From the NCBI GenBank assembly GCA_900491605.1, contig UESW01004014.1, positions 699,880 to 763,879 of the forward strand: a stretch of DNA of 64,000 nucleotides. Reading direction: 5' to 3'. The notes beneath the pieces were generated by a model, which was given only the letters and a program-made list of their open reading frames with translations, searched no databases and was not told the DNA's origin. This document shows, in pieces, positions 35,601-47,200 of the stretch (positions are counted from its first letter, which is position 1; every line of letters starts with the position of its first letter). Both the position numbers and the translations under genes were made by a program. Origin of the DNA: Calamus simplicifolius (lineage: Eukaryota > Streptophyta > Magnoliopsida > Arecales > Arecaceae).

Positions 35601-38563
35601 ACTATCAAAAATAAAAATAAAAAAGAGAAACCTGGCGTATTGTGTGTCGGTATGGTTCGGGGTAGGTAACCCTTCATACTGTACCGAATTGGGTTGGTAC
35701 CGAAATGGTAACGGTTATTGGTACAACAAACTTTGTTATCAATCATTACTAATATTTGAGATGATATAGAATTTAGATAATATGATATGACAAGAAAGAA
35801 AGAGTATATCTTTTGTGGTATTGAACAATGACAATCATGTTTTTGGCATGGGAAACTAGAAATGTGATCCCTCACATCATGCCATGTGGAGTGCCAAAAG
35901 GACTTATGGATGTTATTGCCTGGTACCAAGTACACATTCTGTATCAACCTGATAGCATATCTAAAAATCAGGCTCAACAGACATTATTTGCTTTGGTTAA
36001 TTTTAGATTTACAACATTTTTTTGTTGTAAGTTTTGGCCTCAATTACCCTTTGTTTGATCATTGAATCCAATGATCAAAGACCACTAGACACCGCTGCAA
36101 AAAAATCCCCATCATCTTTAAGTTTCTTCGTTGCCCTAAATTTCTTAGTTAAGCTTGGCAAGGATACAAAGGTTTTACTTAAAGTTGAGAGCCATTAGCT
36201 AAAAAATCCTTGAAGTCTTGTTGAATCATATCTTATGTAAGTCTAACCAACCGACCATTATTGATGCTATAAATTTTGTTGGTCCATTGTAATTGCTACA
36301 AGACAACTACCACTTCTGAACTCCAAATTCATAATAAGCCTATCAAGTTTTAGTTTTCATAAATATCTTCTCTTAAATCAGCTCACCGCATTTTAATAAT
36401 GACAATTTTCTTCTTCAGAGTGTTTGATTCAAACACCAAACTCAATACTCCATTGTCAACTTTGCTAGAATAGCAATTACAACAATAAACAAATAAAAAT
36501 ATGCAAGGAGGATAATCTTGAAAAGCTAAAGAAGCAGCCTCTATCTAAGTTTTTAGTTCAATACAATGGAATCAGACTACCAGAGGAGTAAGCTCAATCT
36601 AGTATGCAACTTTTGATTATTGTATCTCAATGTAATAATGCTTGTGGTAATGGCTTTCTCAGAACTCTGCTTCATCAAACCTATGCTTACTAAAGGAATA
36701 AAAGAAAAAACAAAAATCCTCATAACCTTTTACCACCAAAATGAGATTTAGTTTGTTGTGCAACACTAAATTGATAGGGCTTCATGGAACCATCTCTTAC
36801 CAAATTAAGATTTGGTTTAAAGTGTGACACAAATACGAACAACAACAATAACACCATCTTAATTCCAAACTAGTAGAGATTAGCTACCTGAATCTTTTTT
36901 CTTCATTCTACTCAAGTTTGAGTTATATTTTCAATAAGAGGGAAAGATTTTTAAATTTTTCTTTATTACTTCCTTCAATGTAATTTTTGATCTACCTTTA
37001 ACTCTTTTTTCTTTTGTATATATCAAATCATTCCTTTACAATAGTGCATCCTTAGATTTACATTACAAATGTCCAAACCATCTAAGTTGCCCTTTTTTTA
37101 ATTCTTAGTTGGTGCTACCTTCATTTTTTTTATGAACGACTTCATTTTTATTTTATCTTTTCTTGTATTACCAAACATTTTTATCCATCCTGCTTTAATT
37201 TTATGGACAATATCATCCTTTATCTCTCCTTTCTCTTGAATGATCAATCCTATATATGAAATATGATCTCTTTTAAGAACTTCACAATCTTTAATTTTTT
37301 ACTCTACATTCATCTCTATTTTTAATTGGACTAAAATTGCATTCTATATATTCTATCTATATTCTACTTAACCTAAAACGTTTAATATGTTTCTCCATAA
37401 TAACAACTTATAATTAGTCCTAACCTTAATTTCAACCACTAGTATTATATCATCTATAAATAATATGTATTATGAAATATCATCCTAAATATATATGGTA
37501 AGCTCATCCATAACTAATACAGAAAATAAGAACTAAAAGCAGATCTATGATATAAACCTATAATAATTAGGAATTCACTGATATTACTTTCAGTAGTTCT
37601 TATCTTAGTAATTATTTTATCATACACGTCTTTTATTACATCAATATATCTAATAAGTGTTCCTTTATTTTCTAACATCCATCATAAGACTTTTTAGGAA
37701 CTCTATTAAATGCTTTCTCTAAATCAATAAAAATTATATGAAGATCTTGTATCTCTTCTTTATATTTCTTTATCAACTTTTTAAGAAGAAAAGTAACTTC
37801 TATAATTGATCTTTCTTGCATAAAACCAAATTGATTTTATGATATTATTGTAGTGCATTTCAACCTATTATCAATTACTCTCCTAAAATTTCATTGTATG
37901 ACTCATGAGCTTAATAACATGATAGTTAGAGTAGCTTTGAATTTTCTTTATTCTTATAAATGAGTATTATGTAATGCCCTTCATCCATTAGGCATCTTCT
38001 GAGTCTCTAAGATTTTATTAAATAAATTTGTCATCAAATTACTCTTACATTACCTAAATATTTGGAACCTCGATGAAAATTTTGTCAAGTCCCACTAATC
38101 TTCCTATTTTCATATTTTTCATAGCCTCTTTCACCTTAGATATTCTAATTCTTTGAGTATAAGTAATATGTTATTTTTTTCCTTAATAGAACTAGTAAAA
38201 CAACTTAAATTATCTATACGATTGTCATTTAATAATTTATGAAATAACTTCATTTTTCTTTAATGCCATCCTCCTTAACCAAAATTTTTTATTGTTATCT
38301 TTGATGCGTTTAAGTTGAATCATATATTTATTTTTATTTCTCTTGGTCTTACAATTATATATATATATACGCGCGCGCGCGTAGACTTAGTTATATTCGA
38401 ATGTAGCCAAGCTTAAATCTAGTGACCTCCCTCGCCCTTGGATCTATACAATTCGCGATTTCTAAAGATGGAAAAAGTGAGAAAGGTGGGGTGGCTCCAG
38501 GATCTGTGTGGATCTAAGGGTGGTGATCGGATCCTAAACTTAGCTATATTTGAATATAATCAA

Positions 38564-38594
<31 letters not shown>

Positions 38595-41500
38595 ATTCTT
38601 CATAAACATAAAATTTAGCCTTTTTAACTTCTTTCTTAACTATCTTATAGTTTTCATATTTTTCTATTCTTACATTTAGGTAATTTTCTATGATTCTCTC
38701 TTTTAGCCTTAATTGCTGATTGAATTTTTTCATTCCATCACCAAGTTTTCATATCTTATGTTCCTTTATTTTTAACTCTTGTAACACCTTTATAGCTACT
38801 TTTCTAATACTATTAGCTATTCTTCACATATAGTATTAATTTCACCATTTAGACTATTTTCCTTCATCATTTTATCTTTAAAAGTTATAGTTTATTTTCT
38901 TTCAAATTTTACTGCCTAATCTCTAAATTCTTATACTCTTTAGCCCTTTTATTTCGTTTCTGAATATCTACATCGGTAGCCATCAATTTATGTCGTGCGG
39001 TTAAACTCTTATCCAACACAAGCTTACAATCTTTACCAAAAAACTTAATCAGTCTTTTTAGTGATGAAAAAATCTATTCAGCTATCATTATATCAACTTT
39101 TAAAAATATTAAATGAGAGGCTTTCTTTTTAAAATATATATTAGCTAATACTAAATTATATGCCATTGTAATTTGATGTGTGACACAAATGATAAGGCTT
39201 AATGAATGGATTAAGCAAGTTTTTATGACCGTAAATCCGCTTACACTTCTCTAAGAAATGGTGCCAATTTTCTAAGGCAACTATAGGCAGGAGAAGGCCT
39301 TCAAAGCTCGATGGCTGGTAGGGAGACCCACTGCTTCTGCTGCTATTTACCCTAATGCAACCCAGAAGCAAAATTTAGAATTCCCCTAGACTTAGAATGA
39401 GTTCATATGAGTAAAAAAAGAATATGAGATCTTGACAATGGAAGCCCATGTTCATCTACAGGACAAATTCAAGCCATCAACTATGTTACAAATTCAGGTT
39501 CATGCGTCAGGTGCTGGTGTATGTGTAAGCATTGGATCTTTTGAACGTGTAAAGTCTTTCTTTTTACAGGGATATGTCTGCAGCCATGTTTAAGCGTCAG
39601 ATGTAAGAAGGACCAGGTAACATAGGCCATTGCTGCAACAGCACAGGCATAGAGACATCAAAAGAAAGAGGAAAAGGAGTGCAAACCATGACCTCAAATT
39701 TTACATATGTAATCATCAAAAGTAGAATTTAAACATGGTGATTAACTGATGCATTCAACTAGAAGAAAACAATAAGATTAATGAACAAAGATTTACTGAA
39801 AAATTCTTTGGATGGAGAAAGTGAACTTCATGGAACTTTTTTTACCTTCATTTCTCTTCTTTCGTGCAACCACTTTTAAATGTGGCTGCCCAATTTTAAT
39901 TAAATATAATGACAGTGAAAATGAGTAAAACTAATTTTATCTATATCTATGGCTATCAAGCTAAATTACATATTTGCTTCCTTTCTACATCTCATGTTAT
40001 TCTCGTGCTGCTTTCCTTCATCATATCATCTTTGACTCATGTCTAACAGTAGCGTTTACTCATTTCCTGTTTTCACAGAGCTTATGCAGCTCAAATTGCA
40101 ACCCAAGGAAAGCTGCTCTTATGGGGAGCTAAGGTTAGAAATATTAGATGTTCCTCTCCATGTGAAGGTTATAATAACTCAGTAATGACTATGTGATTGT
40201 GCACATAGGTCAATAGCCTGATTGATAATGGACAACTATGGAGATTTGCTACGTCATCATTTTTGCATGCAAATATTGGGCACCTCATGGTTTGTCTTCC
40301 AGAACTTGTTGGTCTTTATATAGACTAAATCATGAGTCTAAGCGACATGCTTCTCCAGGTCAACTGTTTTTCTTTGAACTCCATTGGTCCCATTGTCGAG
40401 AAACTAAGTGGGTCTAGACGTTTTCTTGCAATTTACTTCAGCTCAGCAATAGCAAGTAACTACTCATATATCTGCTTTGGAAAATAAAATTGTTTGCCTT
40501 CATGCTACTATGACTTCCATTTTGGTTAAGTTCTGATTCAAATTTTGCAAGGATACTAGGTTCTGTGATGAGTTACCGTTTCTGTCAATCTCCTGCTGTT
40601 GGTGCTTCCGGAGCCATTTTTGGATTAGTAAGTTTATTTTTAGTTATGTCCTTTATGCTATATGGATCCCTCAACGTAGTTATGCTGGTTTTAAAATTGA
40701 GCATGGATTTTTGGACAACAAAAGGTTTTGCCTTGGATATATGTTACTAATAGTTTAGTCGTATCAAATTTAATATATTGAAATATTTTTGAGTCATGTT
40801 ATGCCATAGCAATAGTTAAAGAGTTTCATCTTCAGCAGTATATGATTTTATTATAGAAATTAGTCTTCTGGTTTTTATCTGTTAATTATTAGTGATCTTC
40901 TAAAATCTTATAAATGCTTTTCTTGAACTTGTAGTTGGTAATTTACTTTCACAGTTGGTTACTTAGACTACTTATTCAACTATATATATTTTTTCGTGTA
41001 AAATTTGACTTTATTAGTATCTTCTAAAATCTTCTAAATGCTTTTCTTGAACTTGTAGTTGGTAAATTTATTTTCACAGTTGGTTACTTAGACTACTTAT
41101 TCACCTATATATATATATATTCTGTAAAATTTGACTCAGTTATCATAGTTTATTATATGACCACCCATCTTTTACATAACATGGTCCCTTCTGTGGTATT
41201 ATTATGGCATTATCTTTGTGGATTTGATTACTTGATTTCCATTAATGAGGTCATTTAGATTACAATTGGGCTTTAAAATTCCTACATTTTGTATTTGACT
41301 CACTGATAATTTCTTTATTGCCTATAATTTTTTTTTTTCGGAACTTTGTTGATATTAATTGTGAAGTTCAAATCTGCCATCTATTTACCCTCTGCCATGG
41401 TACAGGGGTTGTCATGGTAACATACCGTCACAGTGTGTACCATTGCACGCCCCCTTTTATACTCATTGTTCGCTAATATTGGGAGATTTGGCGTGCAGTA

Positions 41501-42226
41501 CACACTGATATTACCATAATATTGGGGCATATCGGTCATCTTCCAATGTAGTATATATTGTGGTTTCTCCACATGACACAGGCGATGGGTCAATGTGGTA
41601 TATGTTGGAAAGTACCATTATCTATCATGGAATGGTCTGTTTTCCAAACTTTGCCTCTATCATGTGTTTAAATAGTCAATCTTGTTTGTTCAGTTTTGAA
41701 CGCATATATATATATGCATTAAATACCTGCTTCTTTTCCCATCCCCAAAACATACCAGGTAATGTTGTGTGTGTGTAGGTTGGTTCTTTTGCTGTGTTTG
41801 TTTTGAGGCATAGAGGTCTCAGTGGGGACGGAAAGCAGGATTTAAAGCACATTGCGCGAGTCATTTCTTTGAACATGGTAATCACTTAACTATTTTGTGT
41901 CATCTGCTGCACGAATGTTGACCTTTGTTGACAAGTCCATTCCACAGGTACTTGGACTTCTCTCCAAGGGTATTGACAATTGGGGTCATGTAAGTCTCTA
42001 TGAATTTTAACCTTTGTTCAATTCTCAATTAGATTAGATGAGCACGCATTTAGATGTAACATGCTTGTGTATATGATTTCAGTTGGGTGGCTTGCTAGGT
42101 GGAATGGCTATGTCATGGTTTCTTGGCCCAGCATGGCAATATGAATTCCAAACTGATGATGGAAGATTGGTTTTTGCAGACAGGGCTCCTGTTTTCCATT
42201 TCATTAGAAGAAAGAGGTTGCATTAA
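26607..42226 (+). CDS. RBL10: Chloroplast rhomboid-like protein (RBL10 type), 9 exons, 337 aa
   Basis: Exons: 26607-26777, 31112-31368, 40079-40133, 40209-40289, 40359-40455, 40560-40627, 41779-41877, 41948-41989, 42083-42226. All introns are GT..AG and phases join without a break, giving 337 residues, close to the roughly 340 aa of Arabidopsis RBL10. Residues 1-57 are Ser/Arg/hydrophobic, like a plastid transit peptide. Rhomboid marks: GQLWR (170-174), HANIGHLMVN (181-190), catalytic Ser237 in GASGAIFG, and catalytic His290 in NWGH followed by LGGLLGG. The serine-histidine dyad is intact. Known: RBL10 is an inner-envelope intramembrane protease of chloroplasts, and loss in Arabidopsis alters galactolipid supply. 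The RBL10 assignment rests on overall resemblance; rhomboid identity is secure. The stop is TAA at 42224. Confidence 0.92.
26778..31111 (+). other. Intron 1 of the rhomboid gene (4.3 kb)
   Basis: Donor GTAGGA, acceptor CAATCAGCAG, phase 0. AT-rich with no second gene. It contains a 24-bp tandem repeat at about 29514-29563 (GCTTTTGAGAGCTTCATATG repeated) and several T tracts. No transposon with clear ends was recognised. Confidence 0.85.
34461..34880. repeat. Direct duplication, period about 222 bp, in intron 2
   Basis: The block TTTTGGTGGAAAAAAG ... CCCCAAAATCTATTAGGTGAG ... TTTGTGCATT recurs 222 bp later. Just upstream, TGTAGCACCCGATTTAGG (34420) resembles the start of some gypsy LTRs (TGTAACACCC type), so the whole may be an LTR remnant. 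The second copy ends in a (TA)n run. Confidence 0.65.
36838..39060 (-). mobile_element. RTE-like LINE, decayed, antisense in intron 2
   Basis: On the minus strand, reverse-transcriptase blocks are readable despite many stops: NQFGFMQERS (about 37855-37825), HIIFIDLEKAF (about 37745-37710), YILFIDDIILV with the catalytic Asp pair (about 37475-37440), and a GLIIQEKGEIKDD block (about 37250-37210). The upstream linker with KDCKLVLDKS...TARHKLM lies near 39050-38980. The 3' end near 36838 carries CTCTACTAGTTTGGAATTAAG followed by a GTTGTTGTT-like tail, characteristic of plant RTE-clade LINEs. Upstream endonuclease sequence is not recognisable. Confidence 0.75.
38355..38600. repeat. Simple-repeat-flanked insert interrupting the LINE
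   Basis: A stretch of about 245 bp begins with (TA)n(CG)n at 38357-38382 and ends with (CT)n(TA)n at 38562-38595. Inside, a phrase close to ACTTAGTTATATTCGAAT (38385) recurs as ACTTAGCTATATTTGAAT (38537). LINE-like sequence continues on both sides. Confidence 0.55.
40895..41140. repeat. Direct duplication (period 124 bp) in intron 6 of the rhomboid gene
   Basis: ATCTTCTAAAATCTTATAAATGC ... GACTACTTATTCAACTATATAT at 40895 recurs at 41019 with few differences. It is a recent local tandem duplication between exons 6 and 7. Confidence 0.8.
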
Positions 42227-42342
42227 GACAGTCACTATGGATATATAAAAGTTATACCACTCGTCTATATTACTAAGTTTATATATTACTTGTTATAACT
42301 AGTTAATATATTACTTGTTTAGTGGAAGATATGAATATTTTC

Positions 42343-42383
42343 CCGTAATAAAGAACGGGGACTTAATTTCCCCGTCCTTACGG
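42343..42383 (+). terminator. Poly(A) signal within a hairpin, 3' UTR of the rhomboid gene
   Basis: AATAAA lies at 42347-42352, about 120 nt after the stop codon. It sits in an inverted repeat: outer arms CCGTAA (42343) and TTACGG (42378), inner arms ACGGGGA (42355) and TCCCCGT (42369), with a 7-nt loop. A near-upstream element of this type directs polyadenylation in plants; any role of the hairpin is inference. Confidence 0.5.
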
Positions 42384-42673
42384 TTTAACAAAAATATAAT
42401 AATTTGTTATTTTGTTTGTTTACTTGTTTATCATTGATTAATTGTTTAATTCTGTTGTCATGTTTCCTAAACTCAATCATGTACAAGTCTGTGTAAAACT
42501 GGCTCAAAACTTGTGTACAAAAGGTTAAAAACGTATTCAAATTTTTTAATATGGGTGTCTCTTCTGAAGGCCTTTTAAAATTTTATGCTGAACTTTCTGA
42601 AAAATTGTAAAACCACTATTTGTATCCTATTGTTAGAACAAAGAGAAGGCATTATGATTCATTAGAACATCGT

Positions 42674-43446
42674 AAAGAAATATATCAACGTAGGATGTTG
42701 CCAAACAAACTTGCACAAATTTTGATTTGGGAATTCAAAATTATTGAATCACGCCTGCACATCCTAATATAGACCCAGTCTGCTATCAAACTTGCAGCGA
42801 GCATGGCCAATTACTCACTAGTTTTGAGCGAGTCTTATGCTTTAACTTGTTCGAGACTATGATGCCAAAAACTGGATCAAAACTTGTGAAAGTTGGGCTG
42901 AAAGTTTATTAACGAGTACGAAGTTTTTATTAACGAGTACGAAGTTTTTCCAAGTTTGTCATATACCAAAATTAATTGGAACATAGTCTCTGATAAAATT
43001 GTGCACATTTCAAACATAAAAAATATAGCATTAAATTATGAAAGTAATCTATAATTCTACTCAAACCTATGAAAGAAATATATCAACGTAGGATGTTGCC
43101 AAACAAACTTGCACAAATTTTGATTTGGGAATTCAAAATTATTGAATCACGCCTGCACATCCTAATATAGACCCAGTCTGCTATCAAACTTGCAGCGAGC
43201 ATGGCCAATTACTTACTAGTTTTGAGCGAGTCTTATGCTTTAACTTGTTCGAGACTGATGCCAAAAACTGGATCAAAACTTGTGAAAGTTGGGCTGAAAG
43301 TTTATTAACGAGTACGAAGTTTTTCCAAGTTTGTCAATATACCAAAATTAATTGGAACATAGTCTCTGATAAAATTGTGCACATTTCAAACATAAAAAAT
43401 ATAGCTTTAAATTATGAAGTAATCTATAATTCTACTCAAACCTATG
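42674..43446. repeat. Tandem duplication, two units of about 398 and 375 bp
   Basis: The block that begins AAAGAAATATATCAACG at 42674 begins again at 43072, and both end AATTCTACTCAAACCTATGA. The units are nearly identical. The first carries an extra inner repeat of 22 bp (TTATTAACGAGTACGAAG twice, about 42907-42945), which explains the length difference. Confidence 0.9.
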
Positions 43447-44233
43447 ATTTATAAGCGTGAAGTAATATGTACAGGTTTTTCTCGATAAATATTAATCAAC
43501 AGTTTAAAATCTGTGCAAGTTTGTTGTTACACCCTACATATTTTGGATCGTTTTTAACGGGCACGAAGTAGGGCCGATGCTCGCTGGAATTCTTGATGGC
43601 CCGATGCGCTCAGACACCATTGGATGAACAGATCTTGTTTGGATCATGGAGCTGACGTCTAATGTCACCATGTCAGGCTATTATAAGGCCAAGATAACCA
43701 AGGACAGTAAATAACTGCATCACACACACACACACACAAGAAAGAAAGATGCCCTAGTTTGAACCCTTGCAAATTAACTCGTGGAAGCTCAATATGGCAA
43801 TTCCAAGAAGAAATCAGCGATCTTATATGCAATATTTTGGTGATATTTTTAACTGGTAAACCATGAGGTTATTTTACAACAGAAGGGAGTTAGATAAAAT
43901 TACAATCCCAAATACATCAACTGCCTAGGAAGTGCTCCAGCCCTTTGGGGAGAACTTCTGTTGAGAGAGGAGGTCAAAAAGGCAAGCCGCCTTCGCAGCT
44001 TTGACCATGACGAAAATACCATCATTCTATATCTACAACTTGCTGAAATTTCCTCAGGCCCCCGTAAAAACCCACCATATATAAATATCATACCTAGCAG
44101 GGGGCCTCTCCATGTCTCCACCAGCGCCAACCGTTTCCTATCTGACCGAGATGCTGCCAATGCTCGAGTATGACAAGTGAAACTTAGACCAGGTAATACA
44201 TACGTCGTTTATCTGGTCGGCAGACACATATCA

Positions 44234-47200
44234 TTAGAGGCTGCATGACAAATGGAAGAACAAAAGTCCCAGTAACACCATCAGCCATATCTCTCCGTGG
44301 GAAAGGGTTACAGCATGAGCTGTGAAAATCAAAATATAGAATGAAATCAGTTGATATTAAAATTACACGGAATAATTTTCAGTTAAAGCATACCATAAAA
44401 AATAATTCTGGCAAATATCAAGGGCGCACATGCAAAAGTATTACAGGAAAGAAAAAACCTAGTAAAATATCACAAATGTTAACAGTCAAGTCACTTATTG
44501 ATCTCCATCTGCAGCATCATGTGGCTATTTGTTAATCTATAACTAAATTCTGCCTGGAGAGCAGTAAATATAATCCTGAATAGGTAGCTTTTGTGGTCCT
44601 TTCAAGTTATATTTTCTTCAAGGCTCTTAGCTTGTGAAAACGAACATGCAAACTTGTGATAGAAAATAGCAGAAAAAGAATAACAAACAGAAAAGAGTAA
44701 ATGGAATGTAAAAAATTTAGAGAGAGAGAGAGAGAAATATGTACAATCCTTGTCATTAGCAACAAGTTTCATCCCTATCAAGTTGAGGCCATCAGGCGCA
44801 TAATCGTGTATAATCCTTTAGAAGTCCTAAGATTATCCATCAGTACAAAAACATGAATGAATAATTATGGGAACATTAAGAACCACACGAGCATATGGCT
44901 ACATGAAAAAGGGGAACTGAAAAATGCTCCTTCAATGTCAGTCACTTCACTGCTGAAACTGGATATTTCTTCATTAGCAAATAAGTGATCAAGCAACGTC
45001 TGCAACCTTATGAATTCTTTGCCAATCATTTGATTGATGGCTACATGTAATGCCATCACAAGCTTTTTTTAAAGCCCAATTTCATAAGTAATTCAAGTCT
45101 TTTTTTTTTTTAACCATCCACACTCTTTTCAAACACTGGAGACAAACCCAAGCACCTCTCCTTATTCATGCCTCTGTCCTCGGTACACTAGTGCAAACTA
45201 TCTCCATCAGTTCTTCATGAAAGTGTCCTCTCTTTTTCCCTCAGAAAAAAAAAAAAAAAAAACCTCTTTCATACTATACTTGTTTACTACACATCCATCT
45301 TAACATTTTAAGTTCTACAACACCCATTTTACCTGCTTGGACCCTTTTGTTGTTCAACCATCTCAATCATACAACCATAAAGGGCTTATTGTCGTTTTAT
45401 AAGCTTCCTCCATCAACCATGTTCCAATCATGACACTGACATGAATTAATTTTATTGGTTGTGCTTCTATTCCCTCATTCTTCTTCACCATAGATGAAAG
45501 ACGATAAACTATTTATGATTAACATTTCCCAGCCATCATTACATTCTGATCATTATATTCTGATTTAGCACTGAATCTTATATTCATCTTATCAAACTAC
45601 GTCATTTGCAACTAACATAAATTATGGCACCTTTTCATAAATACAGATAATAGTTCGCCTGCAACAAGTCCAAACAGGGATAACTTACTATTGACACTTC
45701 AGGTAAAACAGACTTATCTCAGCATTGACATAAGGTCTGTAAGCGTTGCGGTACTGCATTTATGTTAGTTTGCATCCCTGGGTAATCTATTTGAGGTGTC
45801 ATATGGAGGCTTCCAACCTTCCTAGCAAAGGCTGGGAATCATCGCTCAAGAAATGGTTGCCAAGAGGGTTTTTAATTCCAAAAGTGCATTTAACCAAAGT
45901 TTCACAAGGCTTCAGTTACAAACACGGAGTGCTGCCTCCTTACCATCCCACGCAAACAAATCTACTGGTTTACCAGAGACTTCCGGGACCCAAATGCACA
46001 AGAACTAAGCCTTTGGGTGTCAAGCACTGAGGGAGGCAAAAGGCATGAAATAGAGAAGGAAGGAGGGGGTGCTGTATAACTTAAGCAGCAAAGGGTGATC
46101 TGAAGTGGACTCTTCAGCTGCTGTTTGATGAGTGTCATGGTTGCCCATCAATTAGGCATCCAAAACTAAGTCTGACAAGAATAATCTCAACCAGATCACA
46201 GGATTGTGAGCCCTGACATCTTATGGCCCAGGTTAGAAGACTGGTGTAATGATAGTTAATATCTACTGCATGTAAAAGCAAAAGTGAGGTTGCAAGGGAA
46301 AATAGGTGAGGGAGAGAACAGGGGAACTGCATAAACTTAAACAGTGAAAACCCTTCTATTGGTTTTGGAGATGTCTCATGCATTGATGTTCTACCATACC
46401 TGTAGACACTGGAAAGCCTTTAGACTCCTACTGATGCCTAAGAAGCACTAATACTTCAAATTGCATTTCGTGTCAGTATCAGATACACATTGAATTCCCA
46501 TACTTGTCACTACTTCTAAAAATTATAGGGTACTTACATTATCGCTTTCTCAAAATTCACAGATACCTGTAGGGATGTCACAAAGGACTTCATTTTCTTT
46601 TATTTTTGATGGCTGTTGACCTTGTTATAGAGAATAGTTAATTTTGGAGTTTGGATTATGGTCTTTTAATTTGAATAATGACTAAATGGCTTCGTAAATG
46701 TTGATGTTACTATCTAAAGTATGGACTGCGTTGTGTTGATAACACAGTATGCTATACATATCCTTTCTTGCATATGTGTAAAAATATATATAGTTTTCAT
46801 TTTCATATCTTAGTTGCATCCTATCCTACACATTCAAGATCCATCATGTTAGCAGTATCTGTATCCTATTATGTCATATCTGCATCCTTTATTCATAACT
46901 CAATGCTCCAATGGCATTTCTATCCAAGAGAGCTGTTTAGGCAACCGACATGCAATGTGGAAGGAAGAAGCTGGCACAGCATGAACGGTGGCAATTTGAT
47001 CATCAGAACTAAACTTCAGACATCAATACACATATTGAAAGCAAACTAGATTGAAGAAACCTTTGTTCTGTGAAGAAAATTCTCTCTGAAAATTCCTTCA
47101 TATAATGTATTTGAAGCATACAAAGGACATGATAATTCGAGCACTAAGCCCAATACAAAAAAAAAAGTATAATAGAACCCAATAACAAGGAAACATGATA

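Larger units (their letters stand above)
31369..40078 (+). other. Intron 2 of the rhomboid gene (8.7 kb, repeat-filled)
   Basis: Donor GTACGT, acceptor TTTTCACAG, splitting a Leu codon. It holds an antisense LINE (36838-39060), a 222-bp duplication (34461-34880), and several patches rich in GGTACC/CATACC-type text (33360-33620, 35640-35730) that look like decayed miniature transposons. No other coding signal. Confidence 0.85.
42227..44233. other. Spacer between the convergent genes, including both 3' UTRs
   Basis: No coding sequence. It contains the hairpin with AATAAA (42343-42383), a 398-bp tandem duplication (42674-43446) and a (CA)n run at 43721-43738. The part 43880-44233, just below the minus-strand stop, is less AT-rich and probably 3' UTR of the glycoprotein gene. 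Confidence 0.6.

Noticed and set aside
33360..35730. Patches of GGTACC/CATACC-like text as a defined transposon
   Set aside because: They resemble decayed miniature elements common in plant introns, but no inverted ends or target duplication could be located.
43900..44160. 86-codon minus-strand frame as a separate gene
   Set aside because: Lies directly after the stop of the glycoprotein gene, has no domain, and is best read as its 3' UTR.
45746..46030. 94-codon plus-strand frame in intron 4
   Set aside because: No family resemblance, no promoter or splice support, and length within chance expectation for the region.
46135..46383. Alternative terminal exon for the glycoprotein gene (acceptor near 46270)
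   Set aside because: A decent pyrimidine tract and fitting phase exist, but the resulting tail lacks a clear anchor-like end; the exon at 44319-44234 gives a compact hydrophobic C-terminus with a better acceptor.
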